The notes under the pieces are model-generated. The model worked only from the letters and a program-made list of their open reading frames with translations. It searched no databases and had not been told where the DNA came from. Shown here piece by piece: positions 34,207-44,787 of a DNA stretch of 64,000 bases; position 1 is the stretch's first letter, and every line of letters starts with the position of its first letter. The stretch is from Maratus speciosus (lineage: Eukaryota > Arthropoda > Arachnida > Araneae > Salticidae), in assembly GCA_963932465.1 (NCBI GenBank), contig OZ010791.1, positions 150,271,915 through 150,335,914 of the forward strand, in the 5' to 3' direction. The translations under genes were made by a program, and so were the position numbers.

Positions 34207-36537
34207 CTGACCTATGTCACACTGTAACTCCCGTAATTATGAACCGATTTCGATGTAATTCGGCGTGTACATAGTACATACCAATGTCTCGACCGAGTTC
34301 GTTGGCCAGCTTCATCCGCCGTTTTGTTTCAAAATGGCGGCCATTTAAAATTTTTTAAAAAATTTAAAACTTGAAATGTGGTACCAAAAAATTAAAAATG
34401 GAAAAATATTTTTTTCTTATGTATTTGACCTTTATACAAAGATTCCGGAGCAGTTTTTGTTTCGTCTATATCTTAAAAAATGGCTGAGTTATAGCATTTT
34501 GAATTTCTAGCGTGGCTGACATTTTGAGACGTCCTGAATTTTGTCACGCGATAAAAGGCGTATTTATGAACCGATTTGAATGTAATTCGGTGTGTACATA
34601 GTACATACCAATTTCTCGAACGAGTTCGTTGGCCAGCTTCATCCGCCATTTTGTTTCAAAATGGCGGCCATTTAAATTTTTTTTTTAAATTTAAAATTTG
34701 AAATGTGGTACCAAAAAATTGAAAGTGGAAAAATATTTTTTTCTTATGTATTTGACCTTTATACAAAGATTTCGGAGCAGTTTTTGTTTCGTCTATATCT
34801 TAAGAAATGGCTGAGTTATAGCATTTTGAATTTCTAGTGTGGCTGACATTTTGAAACGTCCTGAATTTTGTCACGCGATAAAAGGCGTATTTATGAACCG
34901 ATTTGGATGTAACTTCGTTTATACATAGTACATACCAATGTCTCGACCGGGTTCGTTGGCCAGCTTCACCCGCCATCTTGTTTAAAATTGGCGGCCATTT
35001 AAATTTTTAAGAAAAATTTAAATTTGAAATGTGGTACCAAAAATTTAAAATTGAAAAAATATTTTCTTCTTATGTGTTTGACCTTGATAAAAAGATTCGG
35101 GAGCAGTTTTTGTTTCGTCTATATCTTAAGAAATGGCTGAGTTATAGCGTTTTGAATTTCTAGCGTGGCTGACATTTTGAAACGTCCTGATTTTTCTCAC
35201 ATAATAACAGGCGTATTTATGAATCGACTTGGATGTACCTTGGTGTGTACATAGTACATACAAATATCTCGACCGAGTTCGTTGGCCAGCTTCATCCGCC
35301 ATCTTGTTTCAAAATGGCGGCCATTTAAAAAAATTAAAAAAAAATTAAATGAGATACCAAAAAATTGGAAAATGAAAAAGATTTTTTTTTGTATGTGTTT
35401 GACCTTAATACAAAGATTCCGGAACAGTTTTTCTTTCGTCTATATCTAAAAAAAAATGGCTGAGTAATAGCATTTTGAATTTCTCTTGTGGCTGACATTT
35501 TAAAACGACCTGATTTTTGTCACGCGATAACAGGCGTATTTATGAACCAATTTGGATGTAACTTGGTCTGTACATAGTACATACCAATGTCTCGACCGAG
35601 TTCGTTGGCCAGCTTCATTCGCCATCTTGTTTCAAAAGGGTTGCCATTTAAAAAAAATAAATTTAAAATTCAAAATGAGGTATTAAAAAATTGGAAAATG
35701 AAAAAGTTTTTTTTATGTGTTTGGCCTTGATACAAAGATTCCGGAGCAGTTTTTGTTACTGAAAATTTGTTCTTTTGTTGATATCTTAAAAAATGGTTGA
35801 TTTATAGCACTTTGAATTTCTAGCATGGCTAACATTTTGAAACGATCTTGTATTTGTCACGCGATAACACACGTATTCGCCTATTTCGATGTAAGAAGGC
35901 ATGTGGATAGTATACATCAACACCTCGACCAAGTTCGCTGGCCAGATTCATCAGCCATCTTGTTTCAAAATGGCGGCCATTAAATTAAAAAAATATATAT
36001 ATATTTAAAGTGAGGTGCAAAAAAATTAGAAATTGAAAAAGGTTTCTTTCTTAAGTATTTGATCTTGATATAAGGATTCAGGAGCATTTTTTGTTTGTCT
36101 TTACTTTAAAAAATGGCTCAGATATAGCAGTTTCAATTTCTATTGTGGGTGACATTTTGAAAAATCTGATATTTGCATGCGACAGCACTCCTATATATTA
36201 ACCGATTCCGATGTGAGTGAGCATGTGCACAGCAATTACTAAGGTCTCAACCAAGTTCACTGCTTAGCCTCATCCACCATGTTGTCTTAAAATGACAGGC
36301 ACTTTAAGAAATTGCCGAATTTGGCAGCCAAATATAAGTTACTTTAAAGAAAAGCAGCTTGGATAAAGCTGACGCATTTCGCGAAATTCTCATTCATTAT
36401 ATTGATAAAAATTAGTATTGAATCTCCTATATTCGGTTTCCACTAAATTGAGCTTCGTGTGTTTGCATGATATAAGTTGGCTTTTTTAAAATAAGGATTA
36501 TGAAAGCTACCTCTTCCTCCCGGCACTGGCCGGAAGG
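34046..36537 (+). mobile_element. Unclassified 2.5 kb element of seven ~326 bp tandem units
   Basis: Inserted in B4 with a 7-bp duplication ACTTTTA (34039-34045 and 36538-36544). The first bases GGTAGCTTTC recur inverted as GAAAGCTACC at 36502-36511, 26 bp before the right end. The last 26 bp contain a hairpin CCGGC-ACTG-GCCGG. Units start at GAACCGATTT-like phrases near 34241, 34568, 34895, 35221, 35544, 35877 and 36199 (spacing 322-333). Units 1-4 are most alike; the last two are diverged. No protein is encoded. TIR-like ends enclosing tandem units resemble foldback or Helitron-like composites, but I cannot place the superfamily. Confidence 0.75.
34238..36340 (+). repeat. Tandem array, seven units of about 326 bp
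   Basis: Each unit carries, in order, a CCGATTTNGATGTAA phrase, a TACATAGTACATAC phrase, CTCGACCGAGTTCGTTGGCC, the inverted pair CCGCCATTTT/AAAATGGCGG, GAAATGTGGTACCAAAAA, CAGTTTTTGTTTCGTC and GGCTGACATTTTGAAACG. Order and spacing are kept in units 1-5. The inverted pair decays in units 5-7. Confidence 0.85.
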
Positions 36538-36859
36538 ACTTTTAAAAATGATTCTGAAAATGTGTCAGACAATTTCGAGTTGTTGAGCGTGGGAAAATAT
36601 TTTTTTGAGTACACCCTTAACTGATCCTCGGTCAGGTAAAACACTTGCGCATGCGTACAAACTCATTTACGCATCGGGAGTTAGCCAATAAATGTTTTTC
36701 GACTTAGTTTCTGTTTTTTAATTGATTTGTTTCGCTTGATACAGTAAAAATTGAGAGACATATTCTGAAAGATTGTAGTCTTACGTCTTAAATACCGCAA
36801 TCAATTCCAAAAAAATGTCACTGTTAACCATTTGAAAAAAAAAATTAAAAAAGGGTTGG

Positions 36860-36875
36860 TCCCCCCCCCCCCCCC
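36860..36875. repeat. Poly-C tract
   Basis: About fifteen C in a row within otherwise AT-rich DNA. Confidence 0.9.
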
Positions 36876-36896
36876 TTATATAAACGACACTTCAGC

Positions 36897-37291
36897 GCGC
36901 AATTTTAGAAATACCCACAAACCGAAAATATGTTCTTAAAGCTAAAATATTCTTCTAATCGCTGGTGCAATCGGCCTTTAAAAAATATGAATTTTAACCC
37001 TTCCAAATACACTGGCGAATCAGGTCACTTCGCGCCTCACGGAGACGATATTTTTTCGAAGTTAAAAGAAATTAATCGTCCTTATTTTAACACAATCTTT
37101 TTAGAGCATCTCAATAGACCAGATTTACATCACCTACAAAAATTTTGAAACGTTCGGGCGGGTAGAAATATTTTTTACAAAATAAAATGTGTGAAATTTT
37201 CGACGAAATCAGTAAAAACCTGAGTGTTTCGTTGCGGTTTCATCCCTCCAGTGCGCAATTTTAGAGGTACCCTCAAACTAAAAATATGTTC
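36897..37291 (+). repeat. Tandem unit D, first copies (~356 bp period)
   Basis: GCGCAATTTTAGAAATACCC (36897) and GCGCAATTTTAGAGGTACCC (37253) start two direct repeats 356 bp apart, each continuing to AAAATATGTTCTTAA. The segment 37090-37220 (CATCTCAATAGACCAG onward) recurs at 41755-41885. The 72-codon open frame at 36930-37148 is not clearly coding. Confidence 0.7.
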
Positions 37292-37295
37292 TTAA

Positions 37296-37721
37296 GGGTG
37301 TATACCCAAGAAAATATTTTCACGCGCTCAACAACTCAGAATTTTCGGACACATTTTCAGACTCATATTTAAATGTGAAAACACTGACATGAACTTTCTG
37401 ACATGATTTTTGAAGAGATGTATAAGCGGCCGCGTGTTTTCATTTTTCGCTCAATTAAATTAGAACTTGATATATAAACAATTATTTTCTCAGTATGACC
37501 CTTTTTTTTTCGTTCTCAGCTCTCTCGCTTCGGGAAATTCGGTTCAGAACGCCCACTTTGACAGTATTTTTTGCAATATATTCTGCCTTTATCAGAAAAT
37601 CGACAAGCACGACACATTATATAGTTTCTGAATAAGAGAATCTGCCAGTTTGATGAGTTTCAGAACTAAAATGAATTTAAAAATAATTCAGAAAATAAGA
37701 AGTTTGGATTTAAATATACCC
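37296..37721 (-). mobile_element. Family B MITE, copy B5
   Basis: Inserted at the TTAA (37292-37295) of the second D unit. It starts GGGTGTATACCCAAG and ends GGATTTAAATATACC, with core TTCAGAACGCCCACTTTGAC. The equivalent TTAA in the first D unit (near 36937) is uninterrupted. The right TTAA has decayed. Confidence 0.8.
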
Positions 37722-38005
37722 CAAAGGCACCAAAAATGGAAATTTCGGGGTTCTTTGTTTAGCCTGCTTTCAAATTTCCTTTCTGATCAATACACTTTCC
37801 GCACACTAATTCTGGGAAATGAGAAACAAAGTCGCTTACACACTCGCCTCCGTTGCTTGGATTTCTCGTCTTCCAAATGAATTTCTTTTGGTTGCTGAAG
37901 AGAACCTATTTTATGGTTTTATTTTCTTCCTTTTTAAGAACATCTGTAATCTTCTTCTAATCGATGGTACAAATGGTTTTTAGAAGTATGAATTTTACCG
38001 CTGCC

Positions 38006-38435
38006 AAAATTTTGAATAGCAATTTTCTTTTATTTTATTTGTGGAATATCTGTTATCTTATAAAACAATAAAAAATATTTAAACTTACTGGTGACAATTC
38101 GGAATCCCTATATAAAAATTCAGCCAGATGCAGAATGCCATAATGTTTCCGCATCTGACTGATTTTTTATTGGGGGATTCCAAATTCTCACCTGTAATTT
38201 TAAATACAGTCGAACCTCGTTAACATGAACCTCAAGGGGAATCAAAATTTTGTTCATGTTATCAGTATCAAATCTTTGTATTCGTTTTCATAAGGGACTG
38301 TGAAAACAATTCATGTTAAAAGTAATTCACGTTAAGCGTGTTCATGTTAACGAGGTTTGACTGTAGTTATTATTGTTTTATAAGATGACAGATATTCCAC
38401 AAATAAAATAAAAGAAAATTGCTATTCAAAATTTT
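38006..38435. mobile_element. Foldback element containing a Tigger-like MITE
   Basis: Arms of 66 bp (38006-38071 and 38370-38435) are near-perfect inverted repeats, beginning AAAATTTTGAATAGCAATTT. A second inverted pair (GGAATCCC...CAGATGC and GCATCTGACTG...GGGATTCC) occupies 38101-38181. The 157 bp MITE at 38207-38363 is inserted between the second pair and the right arm. Confidence 0.7.
38207..38363. mobile_element. Tigger-like MITE, 157 bp
   Basis: The ends CAGTCGAACCTCGTTAACAT and (inverted) ATGTTAACGAGGTTTGACTG lie between TA dinucleotides (38205-38206 and 38364-38365). Repeats of TTCATGTTA inside are typical of pogo/Tigger MITE subterminal regions. Confidence 0.8.
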
Positions 38436-39589
38436 CCGGTGTGATTTTCAACACTAGTGAGATGTCGGCCGATTAGTGATGACGTCACCACTCGTGTCCT
38501 CTAGCCTTGAGCGATTTTACCCGTGGCAGCGATTTTACCCCTTTCAAATACACCGACGAACGCAGGTATTTTTCCTACGCTAATAGTAACAAAAGGTACG
38601 TATGTTAAGGCTGTACTCAACTGCTTTCGTCAACTAGCGCAAAACGTTTTTACACAAACTCATTTATAAATGTAAAGGTACAAAATTGGCAGTGCTGACT
38701 AGGGAAGTGATTTGGAATCGAACTGTTTTTTGCATTTCTTTATCAATAGATTACCTATCGAGTTATAAGCGAAATGGGTCACGTGAGCGAGGCGTTTTTT
38801 CTCCCTTCCTGACTCTTTTTCTTCTCTCGTCTAGAAATTATGTTCAAAACGTCAAGTTTGACAGCATTTTCTAAAAGATCTATCATGGAAGACGGTAGTA
38901 TTCCGAGTGACGCAGCCTTAAGCCTAAAATCGTATCGTATCGCATCGTTAAAATCGTATCGTATCGTATCATAGAATTCGTAGATGGCGGAACTCATATA
39001 TACAGCTAACTCGACATCAAAGAAAACGCGAAAAGCCGCCTTTTAATAACTCAGCAGTTATATGTCTTATTGTTCTGAATTTTCTAGAACAGTCTTATAT
39101 CTGCAGTCTAATTGTATACTGAAATTTTTACATTTCTACGTGCAGTATATTTTGAGATCTAAATAGCCATTTTTAAAGTGAAAACGTTGGTATCATATCG
39201 AGGAAGTTCCTAATTTGAAAATCTCGAAAACGGTTCTAACGATTATTTTTAAATTGATACATAATATAAATGTGATTAAGGCGAGGTGAATAACACTTTT
39301 CTTTTTTCTGGGAAAACTCTCGTTCGTTAAATAATTCGATTTTTTTTCTCTCGAAAATGACACGGGCGATTTTTTAAAAATCAAATAAATATGTTTCAGA
39401 TGAACCAAATAACAATTTACTTGTTTCCAGCAAGACTCTTGTTCGTTTTATAATGCGCATGAAAAATCGGACTATATTTCTTCGCCATTCTATGGAAATT
39501 TCACCGAAAATGCATGACACTGTATTCATACACATGCTTTCTTTTTAACCACTTTTGGGGAGAAAAATTTTTGTCTTCCCACTGGCTGA

Positions 39590-39655
39590 GTGGCTAAGGG
39601 CCATCGTTTACTGATCATAAGATAGGCAGTTCGATACTCACTGGTACGTGTTTTC
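39590..39655 (+). other. Weak tRNA-like sequence (A-box and B-box words)
   Basis: TGGCTGAGTGGCTAAGG resembles an A box and GGCAGTTCGATACTC a B box at tRNA-like spacing. I could not pair an acceptor or T stem well, so this may be a tRNA-derived SINE head or chance. Confidence 0.2.
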
Positions 39656-40466
39656 ACATGTGAATGTGTTTTTTTTTTTTTAAAGTCTGCTAGTTGACCA
39701 TTATTCTCAGTTCCTTTGTAATTTTCTTAATTGCTATTAAGTTAAATAAAATTACAATTATAATGACGCCAATTTGATGATGATTATTTCTTGGCAATTT
39801 TTCAACAATAAAAATATTACCATAAATTTTATAAATATATTTAATTTCAATCACTTTACAAAAAATATACATTAATAATTATTATTTGAATATAAATCAC
39901 ACGATCAGAAACGTAAAAAAACAATTCATTTCAGCTCTTCTTTTTATAATATCATTTTTTATTATTATGACGGTCAATCAATATATAATCACTGACATCC
40001 ATAATATTATTATTATTATAATTATTATTTTCCTTGCATAAAAGCTATTGTGATGTAATAATTCTTTTATAATAAATAATTTAGTTGAAATGTTTTATTT
40101 ATAAATATCAATGAAGTTTGATTACAGTTTACATTATAAGCATATCAGACTTCTGGTGTCGCCATCTTTTGACGCAATTGCGTAGTATTATAGAGAAATG
40201 TTTGATAAAAACGTCTATCCATCTATGTAAGGATTTAATAATTATAAATTAACATTTTGGATTTATTAATTTAAGGATAAAGTGTTTTTAAAGGAATATC
40301 AAATGAAACCCTCTGTGCGATCTGCGATTATACTTACCCAGTTGTTTTTATATACAAACTGCTATAAGGAAAATTGTAATAAAATAGTAAAAATTAAATC
40401 TGCATTAAATTCCATAAGTATCTTTTTTTAAAATCATTTTATCACTAACCTCAAAAAAGTAATGAT

Positions 40467-41602
40467 ATCAATGCAAAAACCCTTGACGGGTTAAAAGTTT
40501 CTGACGCAGCACTTTATCTTATGCTCTAAGAATTTTAAATATGGAACTTAAAAATACTGATATCAAATTTTGAGTGACGTTATGCTATTTCTTAAAAAAT
40601 ATATTTGTATTTATTTCATCATTTTATTTTTGTTTTATTTATAATCGCATGTGCAAAAGTTATGTTCAACATGAAAAGCTGCATAAAATTTTATTCGCTG
40701 TTGCTTTATCATTTACATCTCTCATAAATTCAAAATATGAGTTTTAAAAGATATGATATAAAATTTAAGTGACGCCTTGATGTGACTTTAAAAGGTTTGT
40801 TTTAAAATTCAATTTAAATTATTTTTGACTTGGTTAAAATAATTTTTTACATCTACACAATACTTTTAATTTTCCAATTCACTGTTAAATATATCACTTT
40901 CATTGAATCTATACTATGCATTGAAATGTATTTATTTCAATAAATTGATTTATCTTTTGTGTCACGCTATTCAAAATTGTGAGTAAGATTTATGTAAATG
41001 GTTTCTTTGCGTCATTGTGTCCAAACTACATGAAATGTATGAAAAAGGATAGTTTGACGCAAATAAACCATTTACATAAATCTTACTCACAATTTTGAAT
41101 AGCGTGATACAAAAGATAAATCAATTTATTGAAATAAATACATTTCAATGCATAGTATAGATTCAATGATAGTGATATATTTAACAGTGAATTGGAAAAT
41201 TAAAAGTATTGTGTAGATGTAAAAAATTATTTTAACCAAGTCAAAAATAATTTAAATTGAATTTTAAAACAAACCTTTTAAAGTCACATCAAGGCATCAC
41301 TTAAATTTTATATCATATCTTTTAAAACTCATATTTTGAATTTATGAGAGATGTAAATGATAAAGCAACAGCGAATAAAATTTTATGCAGCTTTTCATGT
41401 TGAACATAACTTTTGCACATGCGATTATAAATAAAACAAAAATAAAATGATGAAATAAATACAAATATATTTTTTAAGAAATAGCATAACGTCACTCAAA
41501 ATTTGATATCAGTATTTTTAAGTTCCATATTTAAAATTCTTAGAGCATAAGATAAAGTGCTGCGTCAGAAACTTTTAACCCGTCAAGGGTTTTTGCATTG
41601 AT
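40467..41602. repeat. 1.14 kb near-perfect palindrome (548 bp arms, 40 bp loop)
   Basis: Arms 40467-41014 and 41055-41602 are the same length. By eye they differ at only a handful of sites, for example GTGTCACGC/GTATCACGC and TTTCTTTGCG/TTTATTTGCG. The outer tip is ATCAATGCAAAAACCC and the loop begins TTGTGTCCAAAC. It is AT-rich and non-coding. High arm identity means recent origin or arm-to-arm gene conversion. Confidence 0.9.
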
Positions 41603-42534
41603 TACGTTTACAATAAAACGGAAAGAATAGTTCGATTACACAGTTTCTGAATAACAACACCTGCTAGATTTATGCGTTTCCGAGCAAAAATCAATTTAAA
41701 CTTATGTCAGAAAGTTGCCCCTTTGGATTTGAGAACAGCCTTAACACAATGTTTTTAAAGCATCTCAATAGACCAGATTTACATCACCTACAAAAATTTT
41801 GAAACGTTAACGGTCAGAAATATTTTTCACAACATAAAATGTGTGAAAATTTCGACGAAATCAGTAAAAACCTGAGTGTTTCTACTGTTGTTTCGCTCAC
41901 TTTCAGTACGCATAGACTCCAAAAATAAAATTACACAGAAAATAAAATACTAAATAGCATATAATTTCAATTCAATATTCTTCTTCAGGGTCCGGGCATG
42001 GGACGAATCAGCTAGTCAATAAATAAATAAATAAAACAAATTTACGACATGCAATCGAACTATGCATCATTGAAATTATCATAATCAAAAAGGACGCTGT
42101 AAACTGAGATTTTTTTTTTTTTTTATTTGCGATTTCTTCTTATGTTAAAACTGTTGGCACGAGAGACGACACTAATATGAAAATATTGCTGTTAGTATAA
42201 ATTTCAAAACTTTGCTTGAATATATAATTGCTATTTTTCCTATAAGTGTGATTTTTGGTATTGTTAGTATGAACAATCTAAAAAAATATAGTAAAAGTAA
42301 AAAATCTATTAGAGTTTTCAATGAAAAAAAAAAGTTTTTACTTACATCCTGTAACCTAGGCAGCCCGTTTTCATCCCATAGTCTTTTATAAAAATCCACA
42401 TATATCCTATTGTATTAGTGAGCTAGTGATTATTGCTCCGGCAGTATTAGTGAGCGACGGCAACGTATTCGTTTGTCCGACTGATTTTCTGTAAAGTTAA
42501 TTTCAGTTATCCAGTTTTGTATACCGATTTTTAA

Positions 42535-42746
42535 CCCTTTCCGGCACAGCGTTCCCGAGTCGGGATACCTTATTTTAATTCCAAACATACGTACGGCACC
42601 AAGAATATTTTAGTAAAATTTTGCTTTTTCTATAAGCATGTGAAATAACATGTTTTTAATATTTAAAAAAGTCGTTTTAAAATTCCGGTGTCAGTCAATC
42701 ATTTATTTCATCATTTTACAACAGAAATTGCCCATGCCGGAAAGGG
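42535..42746 (+). mobile_element. Short piggyBac-like MITE, intact TTAA flanks
   Basis: A 212 bp element flanked by TTAA (42531-42534 and 42747-42750). The ends CCCTTTCCGGCACAGC and CATGCCGGAAAGGG are inverted over about 12 bp. It shares GGAATTAAAAT-type phrases with 22168-22293 and 48280-48474. Confidence 0.8.
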
Positions 42747-42888
42747 TTAATGGATCTTTTTGTTACCTCACGCCAAATTTTCATATTATTGAAAATTTAT
42801 TTGGGTGATTGATTTATGCCTCAATCTGTTAGAAGTCAAATGTTACAATCAATGTTATCATATGTTGAGTACATCCAAGGGTGTACTC

Positions 42889-43293
42889 GAATGCAAACTG
42901 CTTATTTTCTGACTCATTTTTAAATTCATTTTTGTTCTGAAACGAATCCAATTGGCAGATTCTCTTATTCAGAAACGATATAATGTGCCGTGTTTGTCGA
43001 TTTTTTGATAAAAGCAGAATATATTGCAAACAATGCTTTCAAAGTTGGCGTTTTGAACCGAATTTCGTGAAGCGAGAGCTTGGAACGAAAAAAAAGGGTC
43101 ATAATGAGAAAATAATTACATATGAATCAAGTTCTAATTAATTGGGCGAAAAATGAAAACACGCGGCCGCTTATACATTTCTTCAAAAATCATGTCAGCA
43201 AGTTTCATGTTTTCACTATTAAAAATGTGTCTGAAAATGTGTCCGAAAATCTTGAGTTGTTGAGTGTGGGAAAATATTTTTTTGAGTACACCC
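42889..43293 (+). mobile_element. Family B MITE, copy B6
   Basis: A full-length 405 bp copy starting GGGTGTACTCGAATGC and ending TTTGAGTACACCC, followed by TTAA (43294-43297). It is the best-preserved family B copy here and useful as a reference. Confidence 0.85.
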
Positions 43294-43297
43294 TTAA

Positions 43298-44019
43298 AGG
43301 GTCTTTTCCTTAACACAAACCAAATTTGAGTATCATTGAAAACTTATTTGGGTGGTATTGCTTTATGCCTCAATCAAAGGTTATCAATTGATCTAAACTA
43401 GTAGGTGCATTAGAAATTAATAATTCAGATACTGCGAAGAGAAACATTGAGGAGGAACAAGAAAACTGCAAACATTTTTTACATTTGTTTTCCAATGTCT
43501 TTGGATATTCTTTTAAATAGTGGAAGTTAATGTCAGATTCACTGGAATGTACACTGTACAGTCGGTATGTAAAGTTGTGGAGGAGGTAGTAAAGAAAAAA
43601 AATGGAGGCAGGTAATAGTGTTAGACATAAATTTCTTTTTAATTTTAAAACCGAACCTTTTTTAAAAAAAAATAAAGTACCATTATTTTATAGCAGTTAA
43701 CCATATTTATCCGAACTTTTCGCATACATAATGTGCCACTGATAGTGTTATTCTTACAGTTGAGCACATTAATGCTATTATAAGCGCAATATCTTAAAAT
43801 CATTTTAGTTGCAAATAAATTTCAACCATTTTATGTATTTATAAATGTATGTATATCGGTATCTGCAGAAATTTTGTGTTTTGGGTAAATGGATATCCTA
43901 AAATATAACCTCGTATCCAACAAGTTTCAAGGTAATTTGAGTTTTCAAACAATCAAATACATCAGCCTGCTCAGAAAGTCATGCTTTTCTTAATTTATTA
44001 AATCTTTTTTTTTTCTTTA
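43298..44019. other. AT-rich sequence, no gene seen
   Basis: The phrase TTGGGTGATTGATTTATGCCTCAATC near 42798-42823 recurs in similar form at about 43349-43375, on the two sides of copy B6. This suggests B6 sits inside, or beside, a duplicated segment. No coding signal is visible. Confidence 0.4.
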
Positions 44020-44470
44020 TAGGAATATACAAACGAAAACGAAAAAACTGAGAAAATCCTTTCTCTTTCTCCCACTCTCACCAGTTTATCCTTGGCGCTT
44101 TTTGGCGTTTTCCCAACTGATTACTTGTTCCCGCTCACTGATGCAACCCTAGCGGGTGCGTGCCGAGCGGCGAAAGAGATCAGTGGTTTCCTCCCCACCC
44201 TTCTAATGCTCACCCCCACCCGTCGGCGCGAATGTTCTCCACCCCCCACCATTCCCTTCCCCCACACTACTCGGCGGTAGAAAAGAGAGGAATAAAAGCG
44301 GGGTTCGAGTTCGGTCATTTATCTGTCGGAGCACGCGTTGCCAAAAGTGGTCATAAAAAATGTTTCGGGAGGTCACGCTGTACGCACGACCACGCGGTGG
44401 GCCATCATCTTGAAGGACATATCATGTATGGATAGATACCTAGATTTCGTATAAAAATAAATGAGGCTGT
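44020..44470 (+). promoter_or_regulatory. GC-richer unique island with a TATA-like promoter candidate
   Basis: The most GC-rich unique stretch of the window, with pyrimidine tracts (CTTTCTCTTTCTCCCACTC), CpGs and CCCCACC clusters. AATAAAAGC at 44290-44298 could be a TATA box; GGTCATTTA about 25 bp downstream resembles an initiator. A first ATG at about 44361 opens 17 codons only (MFREVTLYARPRGGPSS). Overlapping frames on both strands are open, so composition explains them. A real promoter would predict transcription to the right. Confidence 0.3.
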
Positions 44471-44634
44471 ATAGTTATTTGCTGTGAAAGGGGCGAGAGA
44501 AATATTTAGGGTCGCTTCCTTTTTTTTTTATCATATGTATCCGCTTTGCGACGAACGTCCCATGCATAATTTTTAATCTTTTATAATTTTAGAAATTTCT
44601 GCATAATTTAATAGCAGAAAATCTGCGATAAAAG

Positions 44635-44787
44635 CAGTTCTCAAAACCCGTGTTCAGCTATGCGAAACTTTCTGACACATTTTCTGACTCATTTTTAATC
44701 GTACAGGCCTGACTATTGAAGCGATTTGGAACCGAAATGAGTTTTCCATTTTTTGATAAATAAATTACTTATCGAGTTATAAGCGTC
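44635..44787 (-). mobile_element. Family A MITE fragment, A10
   Basis: CAGTTCTCAAAACCCG at the left, then GACTATTGAAGCGATTTGG and ATTACTTATCGAGTTATAAGC match the left third of family A in A2 orientation. The remainder is missing. Confidence 0.55.

Larger units (their letters stand above)
33700..36616 (+). mobile_element. Family B MITE, copy B4, split by a 2.5 kb insert
   Basis: The left part, 33700-34045, starts GGGTGTGCTCAAATCC. The right part, 36538-36616, ends GAGTACACCC before TTAA (36617-36620). Joining them restores a normal family B sequence with one copy of ACTTTTA. The left flank TTGA is a decayed TTAA. Confidence 0.85.
38885..41603. mobile_element. 2.7 kb insertion with a palindromic right end
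   Basis: Bounded by the two halves of a family A element. The left end reads ATCATGGAAGACGG; the right end read inwards is ATCAATGCAAAAACCC, so only ATCA/TG is shared. Contents are short CGTATCGTATC repeats (38928-38972), a possible tRNA-like piece (39590-39655), AT-rich non-coding DNA and the palindrome 40467-41602. No coding frame is seen. Confidence 0.6.
38609..41750 (-). mobile_element. Family A MITE, copies A8+A9: one element split in two
   Basis: The left half, 38609-38884, follows TTAA (38605-38608), starts GGCTGTACTCAACTGC and stops at AAAAGATCTAT. The right half starts near 41604 (TTACGTTTACAA), ends GAGAACAGCC at 41750 and is followed by TTAA (41751-41754). The two halves meet exactly at the family sequence AGATCTATTGCGTTTGCAA and together make about 423 bp, a full-length copy. 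The intervening 2.7 kb is therefore a later insertion. Confidence 0.75.
37930..41890 (+). repeat. Diverged D unit, heavily interrupted
   Basis: CTTCTTCTAATCGATGG and TATGAATTTTACCGCTG (37950-38003), TTTCAAATACACCGACGAA (38542-38560) and 41755-41885 align in order with unit D at 36945-37220. Between them lie a foldback (38006-38435), a family A copy (38609-41750) and its internal insertion. The order of insertions can be read from the interruptions. Confidence 0.6.

Noticed and set aside
34238..36340. Centromeric-type satellite array
   Set aside because: Only seven units, bounded by a target duplication inside a MITE, so it is part of one inserted element.
39590..39655. Functional tRNA gene
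   Set aside because: Box-like words are present but the acceptor and T stems do not pair. Listed only as a weak tRNA-like sequence.
40467..41602. CRISPR-like or bacterial inverted repeat structure
   Set aside because: There is a single large palindrome in a eukaryotic repeat landscape. No array of short spaced direct repeats was seen anywhere.
44160..44435. 91-codon Pro/His-rich frame as a gene
   Set aside because: A different frame and the opposite strand are also open across the same GC-rich stretch. There is no domain or conserved motif.
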